Assembly (NCBI GenBank): GCA_008360975.2
Contig: CM039182.1
Coordinates: 29,392,566 to 29,456,565, forward strand
Direction of reading: 5' to 3'
DNA length: 64,000 nucleotides
Source of the DNA: Lichenostomus cassidix
Lineage: Eukaryota; Chordata; Aves; Passeriformes; Meliphagidae
The position numbers and the translations under genes were made by a program. This document shows, piece by piece, positions 27,097 through 42,100 of this stretch (within the stretch, counting starts at the first letter, position 1; each line of letters begins with the position of its first letter). Below the pieces are notes generated by a model that did no database searches, had not been told where the DNA came from, and saw only the letters and a program-made list of their open reading frames with translations.

Positions 27097-29129
27097 CAGG
27101 CACATACAGGCCTTGGGGGCATTCATTGCTTCCTCCAAATGACTGATATTCTATTTTAATGTCACAGATATAAATGGGTATCATGTGGGATGGTAGAAAA
27201 CATAACAACTTGCTTTCAGTTTATACTTTGTTCCAATGAAACCTGAGTGTTGTGGCTTTGATGATATGTTTAACTGCAATAGGGAAAGCACCAGATATGC
27301 AGACTGGTAATGAGGAGAGGAAGAGATTTGTTTCTCTAAAGTGGTTATAGTCTAAGAAAATCTGTCTGAGTTTTCTGGTATTATGTACCTTTATTAGCTG
27401 TAGCTATTTAAATTCCTAAAGAGCTGTTAAGCTATTTTGTTCAACTGTTTAATCAAAAGGCACATAAAAATCTTCTGACATAGTGAAAGTGAAAAGAAAG
27501 ACAGGAAAAACTAAATCTTTTTTTAAAATACCTTTATCTTCCTGCCAAAAAAACCTCACTAGAAGATGCTTAACCATTTCCTAGCCATCTCTAAGGTGAA
27601 ATACCTCTCTGCAGCCTTGAATAAAGACAATAGCAAGATGAGCTGTCTACAGGAGATTGTGATAGTCCCAGGCAGCAGCAGTCAGATGAGTATAAATCCA
27701 CTCCTCTGCAGTGTCTCTATCTCTTATAAGTCTAAACAATACAAAAGCATATCTCTGTGAAGTCCATCCTTGTATTTAAGTGGTCCCCTTCAAACCCTTA
27801 ATGTGATCAAGCCCATGTGAATTCTCAGACAAAAATAAATATTGTGCTAGTTCCTAGCACATTATAAATTTTTCTGTGTAAAACTATTGCTTAGCAGACA
27901 CTAGAGTCAGCATTTCATCTGCTTTGTTAGGTATCTCAAGCAACTCCACTGCAATTATCAAGACCAGAGGGATAATGTTGCAAGATTTGCCACCTGTCAC
28001 TCTAGATAAATAGATACTCATCCAGTCAACATACATAGGTAATTTCATACTCAGTCTTCTCTTTTCCTGTTTCTTCAGCCTCACACATTTAACAGAAATT
28101 TCACAGATCTTCATAATCCCTCCCACACTGAATGCCTCGGGTGAACATGCTCTCCATTCTCAATATGTCATATAAAATACAATTGAAAATAATTTTTCCC
28201 CAATATTGTGATAATATCTTGCAACATAGGAAAAAGTTACACTTCTTTAACAAGAAGAGAGAGAAATATAGAGTGTCTGAAAATAACCCTTTAATTATAT
28301 TTAAATAAGATTTTAAAATCAATGTTACATATAGTATCCTCATTTCTCCATAGAAGACTTCAATTTCCTTTCTTAGTTATTAAAATTAAACTGCAATCTA
28401 GACTGTAGAGAAAATGGCATATCAAATATGTGCTCATATACCCTGGCTGTTTCTTTAAAACATGTGAAAATGTATTCCCACAGCTAAGTAGTTAATGTAA
28501 CAGATGTTTTATCTCCTTCTAGTCTGACTTTTTTCCTTTGGCTGCTTCCTACTGTGAAAAGCAGAAATAGGCATTATGTTTGATAAGCAGCATGGTATTC
28601 AAAGACTGAAGTATTCAGCTGTGATTCTAAGAAATATTATTTCATCATTGGTTATTACTTTCCTCAGTGGTATTATACCATGATTTTCTCTAACTACTAG
28701 TCTTTGTATTTCTTTCTTTTTTTCACAGTCACAAATGGATCTCAGTTTTGCACAGTTTATAGGCACATCATATATGTTTTCTTGATATTAGCCAGCACTA
28801 AAAGAATGTTTTTGATTTGAGATGCTTGAAGAAAGCAGTCATGAAATGAAAGTGGGTGTTCCCCTGTTCTCTGACATTTTAATAAACTGAGCTAAGTTTT
28901 ACAATTGTATATTCCTCTTACCTCAGTTGGACTGCTCTTGCATGGAAGTGATCAGATGCTCTTAAGAGGGAGGATCCCTTGGATAGGGAACTGACAGCCT
29001 GACCAGCACAACATACACTGTGTCCATACACAACTGTGACCTGAGTCAAAGCCCTTTGTGGAACTTATGTCATTGGTGACATTTTGAGAACTCATCTTTC
29101 CTTGTTTGCTTCCCATTTTTGTACAAACG
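27097..29129. other. Intergenic AT-rich DNA
   Basis: No gene, RNA or repeat recognised. Confidence 0.7.
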
Positions 29130-29699
29130 TATCCTGGTTTCAGTTGGGATAATTTTCCTCCAAGTAACTGGCACTACTGTGTGGTGATTTTTTCATTCAG
29201 TGTGAGGATAATATTGACAGCACACTGACATTCAGCTGTTACTAAATAGTGCTTGCCTTTAGTCAAGATCTTTCAGTGTCTTACGCTCTGCTTTTAGCAG
29301 GTGCACAAGGACCTGGAGGGACCATAGCCAGGACAGTTGGCTCAAACCCCCCAAAGGGATGTTCCATACCACAGAACATCATTCCCAGCATATAAATTGT
29401 GGGGAGTTGGCTTGGAGGGGCTGATAGCTGCTCAGGGATGAGCTGGGCGTTGGTCAGCAAGTGGTGAGCAATTGGATTGTGCATCACTTTTCTTCCTTGC
29501 ATTTTATTTCTCTCTCTCTAATCGTTGTCTCGCTTATCATTACTATTATTATTAAATTCCATTTTATTTCAATTATTAAACTGTTTTTATCTCAACCCAC
29601 AGGTATCACCTTTTTTCTGATTCTCCTTCCCATCCCACCATGGGTGTGGGGAGTGAGCAAACATGGTACTTGCTTACTGGCTGGGGTTAAAACATGGCA
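29130..29699 (+). mobile_element. Solo LTR, avian ERVL-like
   Basis: The element follows the order of a common bird ERVL-type LTR as I remember it: CCTGGTTTCAGTTGGGATAA at the start, GCCAGGACAG, CCAAAGGGATGTTCCATACC, TATAAA at 29391-29396, GGGGAGTTGGC, GGTGAGCAATTG...TGTGCATCAC, ATTAAA near 29575-29580, CTCAACCCA, and GGCTGGGGTTAAAACATGGCA at the end. The first bases read TATCC where TGTCC is expected, and the flanks AAACG (29125-29129) and ACATG (29700-29704) match at only three of five bases, so the duplication is decayed. It is older than the LTRs at 18745 and 21473. No internal genes are present. Confidence 0.88.
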
Positions 29700-32600
29700 A
29701 CATGATGGCTACACTCTATAACACAACACTCCATAACATAACAACACTCCCATTATTCAATTTTAAAATCTTTCCCCCTTTTTTTTCTTTTTTTGGTAGA
29801 TAAGGGGAAGGAAAATAGATGAAAAATGATTCATTAGTGTCTCCATGTGGAGACAAAAAGCCTCTTAAAACAGAGGACTGCAGAAAAATATAGTGGGAGG
29901 AGACACTGTCCTGAAGGTTTTGTCAGCTTCAGAAGCAATTGATAACATTTCAGATCTATATTTTGCTATTTGGTTGTATCAGTGAATACCTGGTATTAGA
30001 ATAAAAACATGACTCTTCAGTTGTGGTTGGATTTCCTTCATTTTATCTGATTAACAAATATAGAAAGGTCTTGTCTAGCAAGTGGTTTAGTATCTCTGTA
30101 GTATAAATGTCAAGAAATGGCAGAAATTTTTACTTCTGAGCTGATGTGCCTGAGTGTTTAACTCTGCCAAAAATGGTAAGGGAACAGTCCCAGTCTAAGT
30201 TAGTGGGATGAGCAGTACACAACAGTAAGCCTTAAAGCATTACTAGGCTGCTTTGGTCTGAAATACACCCAGGCAAATCCACAATGAGCAGTGGCAGGGG
30301 TGTATAAAAAGGAAAGGGGGGGTGGGGTGGTGGTGTCAGCCACCCTTTTAGAGATGCTTTAGAGCCTACCAAGACTGTCAGCTTGAAATGTCAACACTAA
30401 AACAAAAGTGCTTTGCTGTAATACAGAAAACCTCAGTGTCAACATGGTGTCACTGAATGCAAATCTGCCTTAAAAGACTAACATTTTCTGCTCATTATAC
30501 ATCCACTCAAGTATAAAGTAACAGTAATAACCATGCTGCCCCCCAAATTGTATTTTAAATATTGTTTTAAAGAAGGAAACTTTACAGAGCAATGCTGCTC
30601 TTACTTACCAAAGCTGGCAAAACTGGGAGTAATTGGAGAGGTGAAGGAAAAATTCCCTCAACACTTAGGTAGGCTTCTGGCATATGAAGGGAATGGTGTG
30701 ACTTTCCCCCCCAGGAAGCCAATGGAGTCCCCAGAACCAGGAGCTTTCCTGCGAGCTAAGCCAGGTAAACCAGGTTTCTGGACTAGGAAGGATTCTGACT
30801 GCAGGAAACATCTCATAAACCCCAGCTAAGGGTAGTTTCTTTTCTCTGTGAGGTGTAAACAGCTTCTTACCTTTCACCAGGGACCACAGTGCCTTTTAGC
30901 ACAAACTAAACCTGACAACTTGAAAGTAGCAAAAAACTCTGCTCTCTGAATCTTTTGACCTGGCCCTTTATACTGCAATGTCCCAAGGCAAAATTCCTTA
31001 TTTCTTCATCACTAGAGTATGTTTGCATTTCAGAGATATTTTGCAAGTCCTTCAGCCTGTGCAGAAGCTGTGGATTTGGGGTATGCCTGAACAAGACTCT
31101 CTCCTACACTGTCCTTCTGTTTAATTTTTTTGTCTCTTGTCTATGTGAAGCCACTGACTTGTGATCTGACAAAATAGAAATGACACTTTCTCTTTTTGGC
31201 ATAGGTGGACTTCTGAGATCAACATTAGCACCTGCCCAGTGCAAACACACAGGGGAATGTTGATGTGCTAATGCTAAGAGCACACTGAGGAGGAAGCAGA
31301 CATTTTCATGATGAGCTCACCAGTCAAGAAAATGGGTGATCATTTGGTTGGAAGACTAACACTAAAATCAGAGGCTGAGCTGTTGAAAGACCTGGAAAGA
31401 AAGAGGGTAGAGAATTTGCTCCTGCTAAAGGCCAAAGGAGCCTTGCAGGCTCATTTGGTAGGTGCATCACCTCTCACAGTGTGGTGGCAGAAGCAACCCA
31501 AATCCAGTGGGGCCACAGGATTTACAAAAGGGAATTGTGGGTCTAGTCTTGGGCCTGAGGTCTAAGGTTCTCCAACCTTAAGAGCTCACAATTAAAAACA
31601 GGTCAGGCTGTGCAAATTTTCATTGCCTGCAGTTGGGAAAATACAAAGTCATGTTTCCAATTTTTAATTTGCTCCTGGCATTGCTGATGATACGTAAGTA
31701 ATGGTTCTTAGAATAATTTACTCATCGTGCTCAGATTTGACTTAAGGCTTCTTTTGTATTTGTATACATGTAGAGTCGCCAATGTCTAGAGTTTGTTAAT
31801 TACAGCCTTTGAATCTGTTTGCCTTAGAATTGCAGAGATCCTTTTATTTAAAATAACAGTAGGAACATAATAAACAAAGAGAGGAAAATAATCAAACGTA
31901 GCTCCCTTTAAGCTGATCCACATAATGTTATATTGAATATCCCATCAAAATAAAAAACACTTAGAAAAGAGTGATTCTTTTATGGCAGTGAAAACCAAAT
32001 GCTTTCAGCTTCTTATTGGAAAGAATAATCAAATTGCATCATGTTGCTGCCTTAATCCCATTAGGGTTTAAAGAACATTAGTTTATTCATGGCCCTCTTT
32101 CATCTAACACTAGACAAAACCCTGTATTAAATCATTATTCAGAGTAATTTTAATATTGTAGATCCCAGTTCCATGTTTCTCACTCACACTGAAAATGGCC
32201 TATTTTAAGAACTGACAGATTAATATTAGTATTTCTACAAAATTAAAAAGAACTTTTTTTTACTTGTCATGTAATTAATTATGTATTAATAATCTCAGTT
32301 GTTTTCATTCTTAAGAGAAATGTGCTTTTAGCTTATCTGCAAAATAAGGTTTTGGAAAAAGATACTTAGGGTTACATTCAGTCACATATACTTCAGCCGT
32401 ATTACAAGTCATGCCTATTTTGTGGTTCACCCTTTTCCCAGGAGCACCATATTTTTTCTTTTCCATATTGTTTTCAACACAGAATCTTTCTCAGTCCCTT
32501 GAAGGCTGGTTTTAAGCTACTTGTTTCCAGTTTGTTTCAAATCTTTTCCTGCAATATCCTTCCATGCTGGGCAGAGCAGCTATTCACCAGATGCCAGATG

Positions 32601-34860
32601 CATGGAGTACTCTTCAACTGGCTCCTTTCCTCAAAATTACTGATTTCTATGCCAAACTAATTTCTAATTTTTGGACTTCATAGCTGCTGATTGTGCTGTT
32701 GCCTCAGGGCAGTTGTTACTGGAAACAGTCCAGGCATCAGTGACTACTGTCACAAAACTTTCGAAAAGATCTCAATCCATTTCTCAATCCCTTTCTCATG
32801 TATTTTTCCTGGAATTTCTAAGGCTGAGCAACCAAACCTTAGCAGCAGCAGGTAATTGTGGAACCCAGAACTTGCTGCAGAGCTGGAGTATTTTTTTCAT
32901 AATCTATGAGACCTATATTTCAGTGGCTGCTTTTACATCCTAAACAATGTTCCTTTGTTATTCTTTTCCCAGATATTATTTAAACATATATGATAATGTA
33001 GGTATAGTTCAGGGAAATTACTTTGTTGGCTACCCTATCAGGCCCTTTGGCATTTTATCTCAGAAGATAAAAAATGCTTAAAACTACAGCATAGTTTCAA
33101 ATCTTCTCCATAGCCAAGGTGACATCTTGAGGGCTGTCCTAAACATTAGGAATCATAGAACTGAAAAATATGAAGATAGGACAGCTTAGTGTAAAATGCT
33201 ACACACTATTGAGTCTAGAGGACAAACTCTATAGTGCAGGAAAAGATACCAGTAGTGTTTTGCTGCATTTGTACATACCTATTACAATACTGCCTTCAAT
33301 TACATGATCATGTGCAATCTTATTCCATAGCATTTTATGTTTATTCTGATCTCTCAAGAATTACATAAGAAGGAAGATTTAAGGTTTCTCAAACAACTAT
33401 AAATGCTAGAATTTTTACTGTCTTCTTTGTAGTAAGCTACAATTTATTATATTTTTGTAAGCAATAATGGTAGATATGACAGAAGTATCTTTGGTAGTTT
33501 ACAAAACTACATTTGATTAGGATATTAATGCTGCTTATCAATTTTCTAGGATTCATCTTCTCCCTCATTCTTCTTTAGGCCTTTCAAAAGCCTCTTTTTT
33601 CTAACTACTTCATATCCCACAGCAGATGTTTTGCTGATCCTTTTCTCAGAAAAAGAAGAGAACACAAAAGCAACTACTCCCCAGGAGCACAATCTGATCC
33701 CTTTAAGGGCTTACTTTAAGCCTCCCATCTGAAGGATTTTGTGGGAAAGCACCTGAGGAGTGAATACTTCTGATTTGCAGGGAGCTGCTTTCTCTTGAGA
33801 AGTGGTGATTACAGGAAGATGCTGGGGAGCTGGCCATCCCTCCTATTGTTCCAATCACTGGAACAACACAGAAGGATGGAATAAAGTCCAGAATATCATA
33901 TTTGACAGTATTCATTTAGTGAAAAGCCCATACAGAAATCCCACCAGTGATGTACATACACACCTGTGTTGTGTAAATTATTGAATAATCCCTAAAATAA
34001 GGATCAAGGTAGAGGCTGTCAAAACTATTATTGTTCATTTTCCTGTCTGAATTTTAACTTATTTTACAGGAGACTCTTCCTGTCTTAAATTTATTTAGGG
34101 TTCTTATTGATATCTTATTTATAATCTGATGCAATGCATCAAATAAAAGTTCCTTTAGTGTATATGCTGACTTTTCTGCTTTAGGGTTCAGCTTTCTCAG
34201 TGCTAATGGGATGGTTAGAGCTGTCCAGTCTTCTCCATGGCAGCCCTACAGGTCAGCTACATCCAACTGTTTTAGATACAGGTAAGAGGAGAATCTACCT
34301 GCTCTTGGTTTTTCATATTTGTCATGAAAATACAGAATGTTCTTGGGTGGTGGCTAAAGAAATAATGTTTTCTGTTGTATACATTCCCAGGCATGATGGA
34401 CAAGCTAAATGACATGCTCATCAAGACATTGCATCTGCTGGAGAAACTCCTGAGAGTTTTTTGAAGTCCATCCCCATCTAGGAGTGTAAGTCCCCATGTG
34501 GGTGCTGGTTTTTAAATTATTTTTCTTTTTTTCCCCCAAAGGTAAATGTATATGATCAGTATTCCTGAATGGAGGTACTGTTTTTGTTCACAATTTTAGA
34601 AAGATTCCCTGGAAAGAAAAAAGTTTAATAATTTAGATTCTCAAACCTATAATAAAGATTATTAAATACAGAGGGGCCTTAGCCATTTTGCATACCAAGT
34701 TTTTTGGTGTGAGTTTTAGGACAGAGCCAGTAGACATACAGATGTTTTCATGTCTGGATTTGAATGTGTGCAAATCCTGAAAATATTTGAATCTCAGGTT
34801 TGGATCTTAATTTTCCATCTTTTCCCATCTTTCTAAGTAGCTCTTTCATCTTGCGGCACC

Positions 34861-34952
34861 AAAAAAACCCCCCAAAAAACCAACCAACCAACCAACTAAA
34901 AACACACACCCCTCTCTCCCTCCCTCTCAAAAAAAAAGTCAACCAAAAAAGG
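34861..34952. repeat. Compound simple repeat (A/C-rich, CCAA, CA, CT)
   Basis: Runs of A and C lead into CCAA tetramers, a short CA run, a CT-rich tract and further A runs. It is strongly purine/pyrimidine asymmetric and low in complexity. Confidence 0.85.
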
Positions 34953-36074
34953 CCTTCATGAACCACTTAAGCAATAGTACAGATCTTCAGATCTTTTTTC
35001 AAAGTTAAGAAAATACTTTGAGTATAATTTAAAAGTGTTACCATTTCTATTATGCTATTGGGAAAAGGGAGGTAAACCTGAACTGAGTGGACTTGTCAGC
35101 ACTGTCAGTGTGTTTCTGTGGAGATTCTGTGCGAAAAAAACAAAGAAAGTCTGAGAATAAAGAAGTCTGATGAAGTCCAGGAAATACTTTACGTCGCTGT
35201 TCTTCCTCATTTCAGTTTTTTCCCCAAATCTTTGTCTGGTTTCCCTTGTTTTGGTAAAAATAATAGAATGAACAAATGTATCAAGTTGAAAAGAGGAATG
35301 ACTATTTATAGTCACTTTTTAAAAAAAAATTTTCCACTCTTCCTTGCTAAGTAAAGCAGTTAAGAAACCTGAAGTCTTATAACAGTTAGAAGCATTTGTT
35401 TGACATGAATATCTATGTAGATGAAACACAGAGGTATTATGATGACTACTAAAGTGAGACAATGCCTCTTTGAAGAAGAGGCAATTTTTCATTATGGTGC
35501 AAGCCTTTTCTTCTTTTGCCTTAATCCTCAAGAGAGCTGACACCCTTATGCATGACATTGTCCTTACACCCTTCCAGTGGATTATATTTTGGTTCATGCC
35601 TTCATTCGGTTTCTTTCCAAGTGTATAATGCAAAGAGGGATCAATTTCTCTGCTTCTCTGCCTGGAAGAACCTTGAAGCTCAATATTTCCCCTGTATGTT
35701 AAATTAAGTGTCCAATTGTTGCAAAAGCAACAGAGGAGAAACAACTGGTGTCTTGTTTGGAGATGGGAAGTGGTTGAAGTTGGTCACACCACCTAGGCAA
35801 GTCAAAAGGTCTCTGCAGGTTTCTTCTTTTGTAAGCTGTGGGAATCCAGAAGTTTTCCCCAAAATCTGAGACAGTATGAGTCACATGTGTTTTTCAAATG
35901 TCAGTTCAGCAAGTTGCATAACCATGACGAACATGAGTTTCACTTTTCTGCAGAATAATTCACACACACACAAAATTACATGAATACATCATGACCCCAA
36001 GTCCTGAAATGCTGAGGTCTGTCCAGAACTCTGGTATTTTCTCTTGTATAAGACAAAGAAAGCAAGCTTTTTTT

Positions 36075-36124
36075 GGTTTGGTTTGGTTTGGTTTGGTTTG
36101 GTTTGGTTTGGTTTGGTTTGGTTT
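36075..36124. repeat. Pentanucleotide microsatellite (GGTTT)10
   Basis: Ten perfect GGTTT units in a row; a poly(A) run follows at about 36145-36157. A perfect array of this length is usually polymorphic. Confidence 0.95.
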
Positions 36125-39100
36125 TGAAGGCGTTTTTTAATTAAAAAAAAAAAAAAGCCAATGGCAAATACCACAGAAGGTGAACTGGATGGAATACATT
36201 TTCCAGTGTACCTTCATTTCTAAAAATCCAAACATTATTTCTACACTAGCATAGGAATCAAGTTTTGGTTTTTTTTTAATTGATATTTTAAATAGTCCTG
36301 ACTGAACTGATCTTTTATAGTAGGAGAGGAGAGGTGATTCTTAATTTAAGGAAATTTAGGAAAACATTTTAGGAAAAGAAATTCAGATATGAAAGGTATT
36401 ATGACTGTATCTTAATAATAGTAGCTATACCCCAAAAGAAATAGCTAATTGAATCATATGCTACAGATGCAAATATTGATACTTATGTTTAAACAAGATT
36501 TTAAAAACACATTTTCCGGAAAATATTTTTTGTATATTTTAAATAAAAGATTGGCTGCTTTTTTGTAGGAGATTTGTCTATATACTCAGAAGTCACCTCA
36601 GGTTTAAAAAAAGATAAACAGACCTACTGATACTTGGTCTTTATATACACCACATACCAACTACAGACATAGCCTTCAGCATTACGATGAAAAGCGTTTA
36701 TGAGGTATCTTCCTTCCCCCATCTCGCTCCCAGAAAGCATTATTACTCAGAAATTTTCACAGCTGGGAAGAGAGTAAGGAAATTTTTGAGGGCAATTATC
36801 TTCAAGTAATTGATAACTCATTTTAATTAAAACATTTCTGAATGTTTTAATCTGAGCATTTAGTGGGTGTAGAGTGCAGTACATGCTGTGCTATAATGAG
36901 GAGTCTTGCAAAATGAAAAAGAAAAGCATCCATGATTTGTAAGTACATTTTAGTAGCTGGAAAGCTCTCTTGCACAAACAGTTTTGTGCTGTGCCAGGTG
37001 CTGACACCTCTGAAATCTTGCTTGAAGTAGTTGATGGCTTTGTCTAAACTGGGGTAATTGCGCACAATGCTTTATACCATGACGAATTACTCTTCGCATT
37101 TACAGGACTCTGTACAGTTGTTAGGTTTAGCACTGCTATATAAAGCATTAAGCTTATTACACCCAAAAGAATTAAATTATGCTGAGGCAATTTGATTACT
37201 TGTGTCCAAAGGAAGATTCTACTGTAATGAGGTAAAAGCTTGAAGTGAACATTGTTAACAGTAATACATTGCAATTAAAGAAAAATATTTGCTTAAGTAT
37301 TTTTCATTAAATCTATTTTACCTGTTGTTCTGTTCATTTGCTGTTCTTGTAAAAATGTCTTTTGACTTCCAGATGATTCAAATATGAAAGCTGATTGAGC
37401 TTTTTAACCTTATTTCAGTGTTCATACACACTACATAATATCTTGTGTTCACAGTCTGTATCAGAAATTCTGGATTTGTTGGATTTCTTCCAAAATGTTA
37501 AATGATAGGCATCATATTTTAATTTTTTTTTGTGAAACATCCAGGTCTGTGTATGAATTGTGATACAAAAAATATAATACCACTTCCTCATTTCAGTCTG
37601 CCAAAATCAGACCAGTCATGAATGGAAGCTGGTTGATATTTCATTAGCATTACTTTTAGTTGAAGCAAATGTAAAATGCAGGTTCCTCGTGGTGGTCTGC
37701 TAAATACTGGAGAAGAGAGAAGACTGCTGAAGTAATGAAGCAACGGTGGCCAAATCAACAGATTCCTGCAGAAGCAAGTTATACAAAATCAGCACCTTGC
37801 CTTCAGAAGCAGGTAGTGATGCAGTGATGGCAAGTGCTGCCTCATAGGCAGACTTCACAGTACAGCTATTTTCAGTAATATATAATTTAATAAGCATTTT
37901 CATCTCAGCACAATTTAGCATATTTATTCCTTCGTAAGTTTTAATTCCGCTTAAGAGGAATGATCCTATCAACATAAAGAGGTCATAAGGATTGCTGCAT
38001 GATCAGATTAACCTCTCTTCAACATCATTGCCTGCAAGCTTTAGATCAGTTCTCCTTGATTCGGGAAACAGTTTGTGTGTTTCCAGGCTACTCTTTCCAA
38101 TTTATTGACAGAACATTATATTTATTTAATACTATCTATTGTTTTATTTTTTTCTATTAGTATTTATAGGCCTGCTCCCACCATATGGCCTAATTCCATG
38201 AAGACAACATTACCTACACACTATATTTTAGCACTTTTCTCTCTCTCCATTTTTGTAACTTCTTTTGTAACTAGTTAATTATACCGTACATAAACATGAA
38301 GTCACACTGACATTAATAATGATCTCTTTCCTTCTTCACAAACTGAGGTGAACAAGCAGCTGTTAACAGCAGTGCTGCCTGCAGAGCCAGAGCCATTGGA
38401 ACTTTCCTTCAGACTAAAGCTGTACGGATTTGTGAATCTTAGCTTACTGCTAGAGAAGTTTTAAAAAGCTTGCTACAGTGCTTGAAATTATAGATGTGAC
38501 TTTCCTATTGTGGTTTCTTACAGCAATCCCCTGGATGCCCATGCTTTCTCACTGCCTGTGTTGAGCTTGAAACACCTGAGTCGTGGAGGTTTTCTTGGGA
38601 GAACTGAGACAGAAGGTTCACTTTGTTTCTGTTCAGGATGAAAATACGGACTGAAAGAAAACAGGTGTGACTTAGGGTTTTGTCCAATCAGGGTTTATGC
38701 AGTATGCTTATGGCTCAGCACCCTCTTAAAAGTTCTCTAAATCAGTGTTGTTATCCATATTCTTGTTTGCAACATAACTGCGTAAGAGCAATGATCCCTT
38801 AACAATAGTTCCCTGGGAACTCTTCTGTTTTGTATGGTTTTCCAAACAGTAGAAATAGCTCTTCAGAAGAAATTTGGTAACTGGGAATCAATATATTGCT
38901 ATGGGGTTTTGGTTTTGATATTGTTATTATCTGTATTGTGTGTTAATTGTGTTTGTATTCATAATATGGTATGCTAAGGAATGTAAGGAGTTCCATAATT
39001 GTTAGATTTCAGGCAGGATGTTCAATTTAATTCTGACTTTTCAAGACCCAGATTCTTAGGATGATTCAAATCTATGAATTGATTATTATGCAGAATCTAA

Positions 39101-42100
39101 ATTGATGTCTATTTATTTAATCATGGTAGCTTCAAGTGGAATAATTAACATATGGGAAATGTGCCTGAGATTCCATTCAAATTCTGAGCCTGAATTGTGT
39201 TGTAGTCATTGTGCATGGTACTGCATAAAACCATGGCAAAAAGCAAATTTATATCTATTTTGAATAGAGCTGGATCCAAGCATTTTATTTATGCATGAGA
39301 TTCACTTATTTCAGAAAATCCACTGAGTACTAATGTTGACTGTTTCACCTGACACTGAAAAAAGAAAAAAAGATTGCAGTGCTTTTTAAAGTGTTTATTC
39401 CAAAGGCTGGGAACCTTAACCTATGCTCAAATGAAGGAATTTTCTTTTGTAGAATAAACTTAGAGATTTGGAAGGGGTCATTTTTTCTAGCAAGTCTGAA
39501 TTATTGCTGCTTCAGTTCAACCCAAATAAATAATTTTTCTTATTCTCTCCCACCTATCTTTTTCTCCTCTAGAAAAATAAAAGAGTTTATATTTAAGAAC
39601 AGGTCTCAATGTACACACTAAGCCTTCAATTTTCCCTTGTGTTTACAAGTCAGAATGATTTATACCTACTCATTTCAACCTCTGTGTTTGTTTACTAACA
39701 CAGTCAGTGTCACAGTAGGTAAAACTGCATGTAAGCGTTTTCATAGGAGCCACTAAAAAAATGTACTTGTTATCATTGCATCTCATATCGCTTCCCAAGT
39801 ATTCAATTTAGACATCCTGATAATTTTCTTGAAGGATATAATTTAATTTCAGTATGAAAGAAATCAAATAGGATATTTCTACTTCTGGAATTTTTTGCTT
39901 GTTTTTCTCCTGTTGCTTGTTTTCCCTGTGCCTTCAAAATAACCAAAGTTGTATGTGATTTCATGAATGTATCTTTGTGCAATATACAGCTGCAGAAGAA
40001 ACAAAACAGATTCTGATGAGGGGTGAGGGAGGTACTTTCAATGACTAATGTGTTTGGCTTTGTATTGTTGCGTGTCTGCTCAACAGCAAGGCATTAGGCA
40101 GAAGAAAGCAATAAAAGAAGACTTTAAAGAATAAGATAGAAAGGTACAATAATGATACTGGTACAAATTCCCTCTACCTCTTCAAAGCTGTAGAGAAAAG
40201 TGTTTGAATATTGGGTAGATTGGGAGAAGGGTGTTTGGCAGGAATACAACATAGATGAGTCAGTAATCTTCAGGGGAAACCACAAATATCAAAAAATCCT
40301 TCAAATAACTGGAAGCTTGAAAAGAAAGACACAATCAAAACTGTGCCACTGATATCTGTTCAAAACAACAGGGGGATTCTTTGTTTGCTTTGTTTTCAGT
40401 GGTGGGATTTGCTCACAAAGAGGATTTATTTATTTATTACTTTTCCTAAAGGCTTTTTACCTTGCAAAAAGTAGTATAAATTGCTTTGTTTCTAAAGTCC
40501 TGTGTCAGCACAAACATGCTCTGACAAGTTCCCCCAAGGAAAGTCCTGTAGGGTCCAAATCCCAGCTGAAATTCCTGAGTGAGCCATGCTGAATGTTTGC
40601 TACCTGACTTCTGGTCGGAGTGACTGGATTGCAAAACGCCGACTTGAAAGGTAGAAAAGCCTGAGGATCTGTACATCTGGCAGTACAGGTGGCTGCTCAT
40701 CAAACCAATGAGCATCACTGGAGATTTATTTTGAATCCTATCACTCTCGCAGAAGTATGATAAAATTGCAAAAGTACCCTTCATTGATTATCTTCTGTTG
40801 ACTTTATATTCATTACTATCTCTTCCTGGATGGCATTTACACAACCAGTCTCAAGCACTTTGTAACTGGTCCTGCAGGTCAGCCACCCTGATGCACAGCA
40901 CACACTGACTTTCCTGCCTGCTGGTGTTTCTTCTTCAAGTGTAAACTGGAGTGTAGGAAATAAAGACAGGGGAAGAGAGAAAAATATATTGAATTGCAAC
41001 TCACCTTATTCTACCACCGAATGCAGCCACCACCTGCACCCAGGCTCAGGGTCTAACAGCACCTGCAGTTAAGACGACCATTAATTTCAACGGAAGCAAC
41101 ATGATTCTCAGAGTTGGCTAGGAGAGCCACTTCTTCTCTTGGAGTGATTTCTGGGAATGACATAGGTTGGATATTTGATAACCAACACAAAATCCATCGT
41201 TTCCTAAAAAAATAATACTCTTTTTTCCTCCCATATCACCACTGCAATAGTTTCAGTTACAAAGAAGACAAGGAATAGTGTCACCAGCTCATTGTCCTGA
41301 TTATTTTCTTGAGCATCAAGCTTGAAAAAGATTGAGTTGTTTCCATCTGTGTCCCTCTGTACATCTGTTAAGCTAAATAGATTGAAGGGATTGGGAAATA
41401 CTATCTGATTTTTGTGCTTTTTATAGATGGAAATGACCTAACTACTCAAAAATAATGTTTTATTTTATGAAGGAAACACAGGTGACTTAGAATATGGAGT
41501 ACTGTTCAAAGCTTATTCTGTAAGTTATGTCATCCTTATCAAGCATTTCAGAAAACATGTCTGCTGTTTGGATACATGCAAATATATTATCAGTGCTAAA
41601 GAACCTCAAATAAATGAATATAATATATCAAATACTGGATGTTCTTACACCATGTGAATACCAAGAAACTCCATGAAAACCTAGTCTTAATATTAGTAAC
41701 TCAACAGCAAAAAGGATATCTTATTCTTTCCATTCCCTCCCCAATGACACACTGTGGCTTAAACCAGAAGCATTTATTCGTTTGTGGAAAATTCTGCTCT
41801 GTTTTTGCATATACCTTGGTGTAAGAAATTACTGTTTTTCTGACTGTATGTTAAGCACATATAAATCATTGTATGATAGTTTGATGCATATGTATGAGTG
41901 TGTGTGTAAATAGACATAAAATGCAGCTTTCTCTGCTTATGGACTGCAGGTGTAATAAGCTTGGAGAGGATCACAGGAGGTTGCTCTGGCCACCACAAGC
42001 CTAAATGATCTAGAGCTTTATCTCCACATTTAATGCAATTCATCATCCTGTGTGAATTATGTTATGGACGCAACTATTCAGCTGCTTGTGGATAGAATGT

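Noticed and set aside
30316..30334. G-rich patch as a possible G-quadruplex
   Set aside because: It has one long G run and one G4 run followed only by GG pairs, so four separate G3 runs are not convincingly present.
33150..33190. Possible reverse CR1 start (AATCATAGAACTG)
   Set aside because: Only the first dozen bases resemble CR1; the expected GGTTGGAAAAGACC-like continuation is missing.
40446..40999. Two - strand frames with acceptable ATG starts
   Set aside because: No recognisable protein, no convincing splice or promoter signals, and not separable from chance.
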